Positions 34,961 through 44,504 of a DNA stretch of 64,000 nt are shown piece after piece (positions within the stretch are counted from its first letter, which is position 1; the number at the start of each line of letters is the position of its first letter). Under the pieces are notes generated by a model, which searched no databases, had not been told where the DNA came from, and worked only from the letters and a program-made list of their open reading frames with translations. A program made the translations under genes and the position numbers. Origin of the DNA: Nageia nagi (taxonomy: Eukaryota; Pinophyta); assembly GCA_050084985.1 (NCBI GenBank), contig JBITNC010000001.1, positions 127,286,001-127,350,000 of the forward strand, read 5' to 3'.

Positions 34961-36235
34961 ACAATCTTACCATAAAAAATACCAAATCAAATTAATAAAT
35001 GATCAAGAAGTAAGTACATATTGGAAAAATAAAAATGTATAGGGTAAATAAAATAGAAAAACATAAAGAATTAATCCCTTCCTTGACTCCTTAAGAATAA
35101 ATTAAAGAAACTTAGCCCTCTTTAAATGTAATTACAGACTAGGGTTTTCTGACCTAAATATTTCCAAAACCCATGTGCTTAGGAACTACACATGCATAAA
35201 TGAACAAACAAAAAGTAAAAATAATCTAACCTATCAAATGTTACCTCGTAATAGTAATTATAACAAAAAAGCCCTAATTGCTCCTCTAATCAACCTTAAA
35301 AATAAAATTTTAAAAACCTTGTACCCTAGCTAGATGGAGAAACAGAAATACAACTATAAAAAGGTAAATTTTGAAATGGAATAGGGATTTCAAATAAATG
35401 CTGACTCACCACATGATCAAATGGGAGATTACATTGATATTCTACCACATAGCCTTACCTACGAGCTAGGGGCCTCACAATCGACTATCAATCAACCATT
35501 TTAGTAGGAGCACCAACAAATGGAAGTCAAAATAGATGTAAGAGGATCCCATGCATTGAATTAGAATCCAAAAGTCTATACTAGTTAAGAGAGATGGTTG
35601 GAGAAATTATCAATAGCTCTTTCATCTCAGCAATTTGCAATATAAGTGAAAAAGATAGTGCAAATTTGTATTTCAACACTTTTCAGGTTCCAAACCCTAG
35701 GTATGATCCCCTTTTTAATTTCTCTAAACTAATGGATAGAAATAATAATTTTTATGATTTTTGAAGTAGAATAATATGTTTTATGCATTAAAATTTCTTT
35801 TTAAAAATCTAATTCGACAAAAATAGCAACTTCCATGCCCTACCTTTAAATGTAAATTTTATACAAGGGAAAAATTTCTTATCCTTTAAAAAGGGCTTCT
35901 AAAAATGTCATTATTTCATAAATATGCCCTAAAATGATAAAAATGATCCAGATTGAAAAAGAAAGTTTTGATGATTACATTAAAATCAATGCATCCATGA
36001 TGTGCTGAGATTGATTTCAAGACATTGGCATCATGAAATATTCATTATTTCCTAAATATAAGCCACTATATTTTAAATATTGGGCATACAGTAATTATAG
36101 TGCATATGTTTTTCAAGTGATTATCTTTTAATGCATATGGTACTAAAATGTTTCAAAGTTTTAATCCATGGTAACCCCATGAGCATAATGTCTTTAAAAT
36201 TATTGGTCTATATGACAAAAAAGAATGAAAATCTT
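34499..36235 (+). other. Second internal region of complex B, left part
   Basis: Diverged copy of 23213-24945, joined directly to the truncated LTR2. It lacks the gag half. On the minus strand it carries PMD sequence. The right part is non-coding on both strands. Confidence 0.75.
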
Positions 36236-37062
36236 GATAAAAGTCATATCCAATACATTATGGTTATTGTATTAACAATATGAGAATAATATCATTAAAG
36301 TCATATCCAATACAACTTATGTCTCATTTTTATTTAAAGGAGATGCACAAATCACATTTGGGAATAATGTTAAAAAATTTATCTAATAATTATTTTGTTG
36401 CATAGTTTTTTTACAAGAGATGCACCTATTTTATTTATGAATAATATTTAATAACCCTTCGTTCATAGAGTTGTTTACAAAAGATGCACTAATTCTATCT
36501 AGTAATAATATATATATAGTAACCCTTCTATCAAATATTCTTTACCAATTTTAGCTAATTACACATCACCTCCTAATATTTTATTAGACTTATATAAAAT
36601 GATCAAACAATATAACTTCCATTATTATTAGCTTTGGGATTAACAATATGGAATAATGCCAAAAAATCTATATCTAATAACCCTCATATTGTATATTAAT
36701 TTATAGGATATATGTCAATTCCATCTATGAATAATATAGAAAAAGCCATATCTAATAGCCATTTCTATCACGTAGTCGTTTACAAGATATTCACAATTCT
36801 AGGTCAATTAGACATCACCTTGTACTATTCTTATTACACTCATAGAAAATGATCAAACACAATAGCACCTATTACATGATTGGCTTAAGGCTTAATAATC
36901 TAGGAATAATGTTAGAACAACCATATATATAGTATCCCTTCTCTCACATGTTTATAGAAAATATACTACTTTCATTTGGGAATAAATTTTACCAAACTCA
37001 TATTTGGTAACCCTTCAATTATGCACTCATTTACAAAAGATGCATAAATTATAGGTTAAATA
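36236..37062. repeat. Degenerate tandem repeat inserted in the second internal region
   Basis: Absent from the first internal region. It repeats words such as CATATCTAATAACCC, ACAAGAGATGCAC and GGAATAATG. A block at about 36555 (TAATTACACATCACC, then AAAATGATCAAACAA) recurs at about 36804 (CAATTAGACATCACC, then AAAATGATCAAACAC), a period near 250 bases. No protein motif or flanking duplication was found. Confidence 0.6.
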
Positions 37063-37565
37063 TGTTGAAATGTATAATGCATTATTGTAAAGGTTTGTAT
37101 TAAATCTTCTATGTAAGTTCACTAATACTTAAGGGTATCATTTGATACCTTAAGTATTTAAGTGAATATGATAATGTAACTTGTCCTACACTCCATCTTA
37201 TGAGCATGCCCCTTGGGTAAAAGGATGTGCATGCCATGCCTTTGTATATTGGATAAAAGGGTGATCCAAAGAGGGATTTTGGCCTATAAATAAAAAGCTC
37301 CCTCTTTGTGATAACACACCAATTGTGGAGTAAAGTTATGCTCTAGGATAGAGTGTAGGAGTTGAGAATAGGAGGATTGTAAGAGAGTTGTATTTGTGAT
37401 TGAAGTAAAGATCTAGTTAGTGGGTGTACTCCTAGTTGGAAGAACCACTTACATCTTGTGTTATCTTTGTAAGATTGCTTTGTGTGATAGTTAGATGTGA
37501 ATTGAAAGCTTTCATATGATCCTGATTGTTTAGAAATTATTTTGTTAGTGTTAGTTCCTTCAAAT

Positions 37566-37577
37566 TGGTATCAGAGC
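37566..37577 (+). promoter_or_regulatory. Intact primer-binding site of copia E
   Basis: TGGTATCAGAGC, exact complement of the initiator Met-tRNA 3' end, three bases after the LTR. It fixes the identity of the decayed sites in A, C and D. Confidence 0.85.
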
Positions 37578-40160
37578 ATGGTGTGGAAGCTCTTTAACAT
37601 CTTGGAAATTCTTCATATTTCATCCAATTTGAGGTAAACACAAGAAAAGGTATAAATTCCTTTCTCATTGATTAACTTTTTTATTTTTTAATGATACTAA
37701 CATATTTTGTGAATATGTGTTAATTCTTTAAAAAAAAAATTATACTTAAAACAGGGAAGGGGAAGGGGAAAGTTGTTCTCTACTAGGAACGAAGGGAGAG
37801 GGAAAGTTGTTTTCTTCCTTTAAAGCAGCGAAGGGGAGGGGAAAGTTGTTCTCTACTAGCAGCTTGTCAGACAAACCTCAACCTTTTTGACCTGCGTCGA
37901 AAAAAGATCAACTGTGTAGGAAGCGGCGAAACCTCCTCACGCGAACCTCGCCACGATTGAAAATGGTGAAAAACATGAATTGATCTGCTTCCCCCTCCTC
38001 GTGGGCATCTATGACCTTCCTTTGTTGCTTCTCCTGCTACGCAACCATTCTCATTATATATATTTATATATATATATATATAGCTACCTCGTGAATTTTT
38101 TTTAACATCTAATAGCTGCAGAAAGACACTACTCTTGTCCAGAAGACTTTATGCCATTTATTTTTCTCTTCCTCACCTCTCATTTCCCTCCACGCGCAGC
38201 CACTTCCTTATTTTTGACTCTTTCCTTTTAATCTAGTAGTTGACACATTTTTTTTCTAATAGATTACTTGCAAGCTAATTTAATAATAATTTTACCTACT
38301 CCCAACATTAATTGCTTGGAGTCATTTAATTTCGTGAAGAAATTATGATGGTTTATTAATTTTTTCCTTGTTCACTTGAAGAATATAATGAGTAAAGTTC
38401 TTTTTTTTTTTAAAAAAGTAAAGGTATTTTTTTTGGAGGTTTTTTTTTTTAAATGGTAAAAATATTAATTTAATAAAAATTACAATTTTTTTAGTACTTA
38501 ATTTGGAAATAGGCATTATTTTGAAGGAATATTTATGCCAAAAAGCTTTTTTTAATGCTCTAATCAAATTGCAATTTTTTTTACTTACTTCGGTAAAAAT
38601 TTAATTTTTAGCACTTATTGCAATTAAGATATTAGTGCTTATTATTGGCATTATTACTTAACATTTTTTAATTAAATTTCTAAGTAAAATAGCATGCTAT
38701 CTTTAGGATAAAATTTAAATAAAAGAGGAGGAAAATTATATAATTTTTTTAACTTGAATTTTATCTATAGCATGTTAGATAAAATATTGCATGTATCTAT
38801 CTTTTTTATGCAAAGTTAACTTATGCAAATAGGATAATGCATGCTAGCGTACTTATATTGCAAAGATATAGATAAATGCAAATTGAGAAAATAATGCATG
38901 TTTATATCTCTTAAATGTTTGCCTTTAAATTATGAATGGACTAATTTTTATGAAGAAATAATGCATGCTAAATATTTTAATACATGCCTCTTAATTTTGT
39001 TAAGTTAATAAATGCATGCTTAGTACTTAATTTTTAAGCTATTAATGCATTTTTTTTAACTTATTAAGTTAATATTGCATGCTTACTTAAATTTTTTAAG
39101 TTATGATGCATTCTTCCTACTTAATATTTAAGTTAAATAGTGCATGCTTCTTACTTAATTTATTGGAATGATGCATGCTTACTTAAATTTCTTAAAGTTA
39201 TGTGAATAATGCATTTTTTTGCTTAATACTTAAAGTTTAATTTTTTAATGCATGCTCAAAGACTTAAATTTTTTAAGTTAATGCTTAAAACTTAAAATTT
39301 TCTAATATGCATGCTTATGACTTAAGAATGCATGCTGAGTATTTATCCTTACGCAAAGTATGGAATGGATTTATGCAAAATAAGAGATGATGTAAAGATG
39401 TCCTTTAGGGGTTGGTAAACAAAATCCATTAGACACTTAGGTTTTAAATTTTTGAATAGATTATATTTTACTTATGCTCTTTTATTTCATGTTTCGTACT
39501 TCGATTTATTTTCTTATGCAAATAAAAATCCAAACATTGATATGAGCAACCCTAAAATGAACAAATTCATACATACATTCTGCAACATGACTTATTTGGG
39601 GAGCCATGAGGTGAGGACAGACGTACTGGAGCCTTTAAGTTTGATGATCCAAATGGTAAAAAGTTCATATTTTTTAGTTGCTCCTAAGTCTTTTGTTGGT
39701 CTATACATAACTCTAATAAGTGGACAAGCATGTGTGTAGTGATACCTAGAAGGACAACTTGAAACGTAATCAAGATTAATAATTTGATCGATCTAATAAA
39801 CATTGGAACCTTAGAAAATAGCTAGTACTTCTCCTTGTGAGAGTATATTGCTATCCAATGGGAATTAGTTGATGATTGGTAGGACCTAAGCTCTTCTTAT
39901 GTGGGCATCCAAGTGAAGGTCTAATTTTAGACAAGAAAATAAGCTCCAACAATATCATTCTATATCTACGATTCTTGAGATAAGAAATATACTTGGGTCC
40001 ATGGATTATTATTTGATTTGTAAAATATTTGCACTTGTGAATCAAATCAAACATGTCTTTAGTGTTAAATATAACATGTATTATTTACTTGGTTAAAACT
40101 AAACATTTAATGTTATTTATTAAATCACATGTTTATTATTTTTCACATTCTTGTGTAGTA
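37578..40160 (+). other. Untranslated leader of copia E
   Basis: Contains a copy-specific GC-richer segment at about 37745-38230 with the direct repeat GGGGAAAGTTGTTCTCTACTA (37768 and 37836). A long series of ATGCATGCTTA words and TTAAATTTTTTAAG palindromes lies at 38780-39340. The conserved TCCTTTAGGGGTTGGTAA block is near 39400. Confidence 0.65.
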
Positions 40161-40245
40161 AATAGGAGAATCCTTTTTACCCAAACACATTCTTGATGAT
40201 TCCAACTTTGAAATTTAGGAACCACGGATGAGAGTTAAATTGCAG

Positions 40246-40570
40246 GCTTTAATTTCATCGTTTCTTCTTTTAATTCAATTATCATCATCATGGATGTGAG
40301 CTATGTGAGTATTATTTCTTTTGTTTCCACATATTATCTCGGAGATTAGGACCTCCATGGTATCTAAAAAGTTAATCCACATATAGGATATTATTTTGGT
40401 CTACAAAATGAAATGCAATACTAGACCAAAAGGGGGAAATGAGATATCATACTTAGCATATGAATCATAAAAGGGAAGTTTACTTTGACTTTGAAAATTT
40501 TTCACTTCTCTAAACTTATTTGGATTATGTAATTTTAATGCTTTTCATTTCATATCCAAAGAGGGCAAAA
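40246..40570 (+). other. Second internal region of complex B, right end
   Basis: Diverged copy of about 25045-25352, ending in a purine-rich AAAGAGGGCAAAA directly before LTR3. Confidence 0.75.
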
Positions 40571-41253
40571 TGTATATACCTAAAAATAATTTATTATTTA
40601 TTAAATAAATCATATTTTAGATGTCATTTTAAGTATCAAAAGTGATATTACAAATGCCAAGATGAAGTTGATATTACAATGTGATGCCATGTGTAATATT
40701 ATTTACCATGGTTCATCTATTAAAGCATCTTGAATAGAATAATGATTATATTATTTTTGTAAGTCGACTTTCACTCCTTTATATTTCCTTGTAGTTTAAA
40801 AATATAGGAGTTGGAGGTTGACATTCCTATTGGATCTCTTTAATAGGTAATTTTAACATACACCATACTTACGATGTCTTTTAACGTCACATATTAAAAT
40901 ATATGTTTACTTTGAGCTATTATTATATGTTATATTTTACGTGATATCTAATTCTATAGGTTTCGTGTTGTTTGTACCTTTGACTTGATACATCATTGGT
41001 ACTATGCAAATCCATGATCCGGAGCTACAAATAGAAGAGACATCATCATTTTTTTATGCATGATTCATCATCCCCATCGAAGTTCATCTCTGATCTAATC
41101 CAATCCTTCATATTTCTTGGTCACATTTGGAGGATTGTCATATCATTATTAGGTAAACACTTTTCATTTATTTATCCATATATTTGAATAGGTGTTATCT
41201 TGGTAAATTTATTTTGTGTTTATATTAGTTATTTATATAATTTATTATCTATA
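40571..41253 (+). repeat. Third (3') LTR of complex B
   Basis: 683 bases from TGTATATACC to TTATCTATA (family end CTACA). The TATA-like region reads CTACAAATAGAAG. It is followed by ATATG, matching GTATG before LTR1, and then by Helitron helicase sequence. Confidence 0.88.
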
Positions 41254-42120
41254 ATATGCATCACATTCTTTTGGAGGCACACTATGGTGCAACTTCTCTA
41301 TTGTTTTCACAATAAGAAAAATATTTCGTCAAAGTGGTGAAGATCTAGCTCAAATTTATTTTCGAGAACTTCTTTAAAACTTACAAAATGCAAAACCTAC
41401 AATCAAAGATTAGAAAGCTTTAATGTCATGTATAAGCTCTAAGCTCAACCATATGGAGCAATCTACCTTTTTTTAATCCATGCGCCTTTTTCAAATGAAA
41501 TGATTGCAATGCACAATAAATGTATGTTATTATATTTAGCAAAGCTTGTAGTCATGTCCATTACAGAACAACAAGAAAGCTCAACTTTATTCAATATAGA
41601 TGAAGAACAATTGGAAGCATAAGTATTCTTCTATATAGACCAAAAAGTTATGCTATGTTCAAATTTGTGGATAGAAATAGGTCTTATCAATTGTGTACTT
41701 GGATAAGTTAAATCAATTGTATACAGCGATATAGAAAAATCACCTCAACTTCCATTGTTCATTGTTGTTGAGTTCAAAAATTACATAGACCTAATTTGAG
41801 ATCAAACTAACCCAAAATATGTCCATATATTCCCTTTATCTCATGGTCAATGATGACAAATCCCACTGAAAATGGCATGGGTTTTAACAATACACAAGGC
41901 ACACAGATTTACACTTAAAAGGGAAACAATTGATATTGGCAACACAGATTGACAAGGACTTACTCTCACAACTATTTCAAGAGTTCATCAACTTTCTTGT
42001 CTTCAAATTCATCATGCTTTCATATATCAAATATATGCAAAAATGTAAATGAGCCAAAATATCATTCATCATAAAAAAGAAGAGGAATGTTTGATTTCAA
42101 TATCAAATAAAGTCACATGA
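41254..42120 (+). pseudogene. Helitron helicase, C-terminal part (broken)
   Basis: Resumes as Y-A-S-H-S-F-G-G-T-L-W-C-N-F, then KIFRQSGEDLAQIYFREL (about 41330) and PTIKD-stop-KALM. Motifs follow: NLWIEIGLINCVLG (about 41665), LPLFIVVEFKNY (about 41750), and the late Pif1-type motifs IPLKMAWVLTIHKAHRF (about 41870-41915) and GLTLTTISRVHQL (about 41957-41995). The family residue Gln/Ser after HKA has become His, and several Gln and Trp codons are stops. It ends in a KYMQKCK-like tail. Confidence 0.85.
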
Positions 42121-44140
42121 AAATCACATACACACCATTGTTGTTGCAAAAATACATTTTTGTAAAATATCTAATTATCCTATTTAATAGTTATTAACAA
42201 ATTAATATTCAATTCATGTTTTTCTAAAAAAAATTATTCCTATTGATATTCATTCTGTTTATTCATCATGTTACTACTTAAATATTATGCAACGTAAAAA
42301 AAAATTACATAACTTCATATTTTGATGTATCACACCACCTATTAGGTAATTAATTAAATATTTCATAACCTTTATTAATTTATAACTTTTTTGCTTTGGT
42401 TTTTCAATCTGTTTATGCATCGTGCTATTACTTCAATGTTATGTGATGTACATAAAAAAAGAAAAATATAATTTGATATTTTGATATATCACACCATCTA
42501 TTACATAAATTATTAATTAATTCATAACATTTTTTTTACTATATTGCATTACCCACTCACTAAAACCATTTTCCTTTACAAAATTACATAATTCACAATT
42601 TGACAAATTTAAGTACATGTATTTCTTATAATAGAACCATAGTTTAACACTTTCAATTACAAATGCATTTTTCCTTTCCAAAAGTTTTCATACTTGTAAA
42701 AAAAAATGTATCTCTTTTACATCTTTTCCTAATTTCCACCAATTTAATATCTTTCATATCTTATTTATTGGTAACCAAACATGGAGAACAATAAAAAAAA
42801 TTCCTTCAAACATGCTCTTAGATGAATTTCGTAATAACATGTTAACACCTTTTGCAACAATGGTGTATCAGAAAACCTCTTCACGTTAGCTACTTCTACA
42901 TCCAACAAATTAAAATTGCTAGAGATATCTCATTTTACATCAACATAAAATATTTATGTATATTTTACAATTAACATAAATTTCTATTTTCTATTACATT
43001 ACCATTTATAATTCTTGCTATACACATATATCAAACATAAAATATTTTACATCAATTTAAAATAACTAAGTCATTTTTTATTTACATTATGTCATTTCAA
43101 AATTAGATTTTAAAAAATGTCAATTTTAAGACTCATGAATATTTCATGGCTTTGGCAACCTTCTAAAATCAACAACAAACAATTTTTTACTTTATAAACT
43201 TTATTAGTTTTTAATATGTAAATATATTACATACAGTCTACACACAATGTTAATTTGCTCAAAATACTTATAGATATTTGCTTCGTAAATGTTTCTATTT
43301 GCTGTAGCATTAGAATTTACAATTATTGTTATTTACAATGTTAATTTACTCAAAATACTTGTAGATATTTGCTTTTGTAGAAGTATGTAAATATAATTTC
43401 AAAACAATATTAAATTGCTCAAAATACTTGTACATAAATCTTTCAAATTTTTATTACATTAACAAAAAATTACTAAAATATTTTATATAAATTCAAATAA
43501 TCTTAATTTAATTTGTTTACTTTTTATTGTCTTTACGATTAATAATAATATAAATGTAAATATCATTTTAAAAATATGTTGTTTATAAAATTAATTATAT
43601 ATAATAAAAACAATAAAAATTTAAAAAATAAAATTTAATTATAAACATGATGTAATTTGTTCAAAATGTTAATATTAAATATAAAAAACAAAATTTAATT
43701 ATAAACATGATGTAATTTAAATGTATGTGATAATATTAATCTAAATGTTAATATTATTTCAAAAAAATATTATTTATAAAATTAATTATATATAATAAAG
43801 ATAATAAAAAATTAAAAAACAAAATTTAATTATAAAGATGATATAATTTGTTCAAAATATTTGTAAATATTTTTTTTGTAAATGTATGTAAATATATTAA
43901 ACTAATTTTAGTATAACTCCTTATATATCAAAAAAACATCAAAATATATCATTCTTGAATAATTTATAAACTATTTCTCAAAATCATTATATATATTAAA
44001 TATATACAACCAACAAAAAAAAATAATTATATATAACAAAAATAATAAAAATTAAAAAACAAAATTTAATTATAAACATGATTATTAAACTGGTACTTTT
44101 TGAAAAGTATTTTTACTATTAAAAACAATTAATAATCGGT
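42121..44140. repeat. AT-rich region with three sets of tandem repeats
   Basis: 42248-42540 holds two copies of a ~154-base unit (TTCAATCTGTTTATGCATC... with ATGTATCACACCA). 43240-43390 holds two copies of AATGTTAATTTRCTCAAAATA followed by CTTRTAGATATTTGCTT. 43565-44085 holds four copies of an ATTAATTATATATAATAAA...AAAATTTAATTATAAA unit. No gene was seen; it may be Helitron 3' sequence. Confidence 0.6.
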
Positions 44141-44143
44141 GTA

Positions 44144-44169
44144 CAATTGCAGTTGGTTGCAATTGCTAG
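44144..44169. other. Candidate Helitron 3' terminus (hairpin plus CTAG)
   Basis: Perfect 8-bp arms CAATTGCA (44144-44151) and TGCAATTG (44158-44165) around a 6-base loop are followed at once by CTAG and then T. Helitrons end with a short hairpin and CTRR, inserted before a T. The stem is less GC-rich than usual and the usual few bases between hairpin and CTRR are missing, so this is only a candidate. Confidence 0.35.
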
Positions 44170-44337
44170 TTGGTACCCAACACACAAATAACCAATGAGC
44201 TCTCTCCCTCGTAGAACGTCAATAAATCAAATGAATTTGACAATTTCTTAAAAGTAGCCCTCTGAGATATTGATGGGTCACCTTACATCTGATCTTCAGG
44301 AATATTTGTAGTTCGATCGATGTTTATCTCTTTCGGA

Positions 44338-44443
44338 TTGACCGCTGAATGTATAAGACTTTCCTATCTCTGAAAATAAAATTTTAAAGAGCAGACAATC
44401 CGGGCCAGGGGTCAGGCAATCCGGGCCGTTGTGCAGGCAATCC
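44338..44443 (+). promoter_or_regulatory. Putative promoter and leader elements of the GH81 gene
   Basis: A W-box core TTGACC (44338-44343), a possible TATA box TATAAG (44352-44357, 148 bases before the start codon) and three copies of CAGRCAATCC at 44392, 44413 and 44434, spaced exactly 21 bases (the first two extend to CAATCCGGGCC). W-boxes bind WRKY factors in defence genes, which would suit a glucanase. None of these sites is proven. Confidence 0.35.
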
Positions 44444-44504
44444 CTATACAAATTCAAACTCTCACAGCAATCACCAAGAATCTCACTTCATCACGTCACA
44501 GATA

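Larger units (their letters stand above)
37063..40245 (+). mobile_element. Ty1/copia retrotransposon E, 5' part only
   Basis: 5' LTR 37063-37562 (500 bases, TGTTGAAATG to CCTTCA, TATA region CCTATAAATAAAAAG), an intact primer site TGGTATCAGAGC (37566-37577), the leader, and about 80 bases around the gag start ending at TTAAATTGCAG. It then joins gypsy sequence equivalent to about 25045. The rest of gag, pol and the 3' LTR are missing, and ~95-105 bases of the gypsy host are also missing at the join. Confidence 0.9.
18011..41253 (+). mobile_element. Ty3/gypsy-like three-LTR complex B (gag-only, antisense PMD cargo)
   Basis: LTR copies at 18011-18705, 25353-34498 (interrupted by copia C) and 40571-41253 alternate with two internal regions. 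The outer flanks carry GTATG (18006-18010) and ATATG (41254-41258), a 5-bp target duplication with one transition, so the whole block occupies one integration site. The first internal region has gag (18771-20980) but no recognisable protease, RT or integrase, as in non-autonomous TR-GAG elements. Both internal regions carry antisense PMD sequence. The middle LTR and truncated second internal region could come from unequal recombination between LTRs or a nested second insertion. Copia C and E lie inside. Confidence 0.8.
3720..42120 (+). mobile_element. Decayed Helitron transposon, interrupted by nested LTR retrotransposons
   Basis: The parts in order are an RPA70-like gene (3720-5430), the Rep-helicase gene (5861-9484), a 40-base helicase fragment (17971-18010) and the helicase C-terminal part (41254-42120). 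RPA plus Rep-helicase is the gene content of autonomous plant Helitrons, which move by rolling-circle replication using a HUH-type Rep nuclease and a Pif1-like helicase. Copia A and the gypsy complex B split the helicase; both sites carry decayed 5-bp target duplications and the reading continues across them. Without inserts the Rep-helicase is about 4.5 kb, a usual length. Outer termini are uncertain; a candidate 3' end lies at 44144-44169. All genes carry stops, so the element is dead. Confidence 0.85.
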
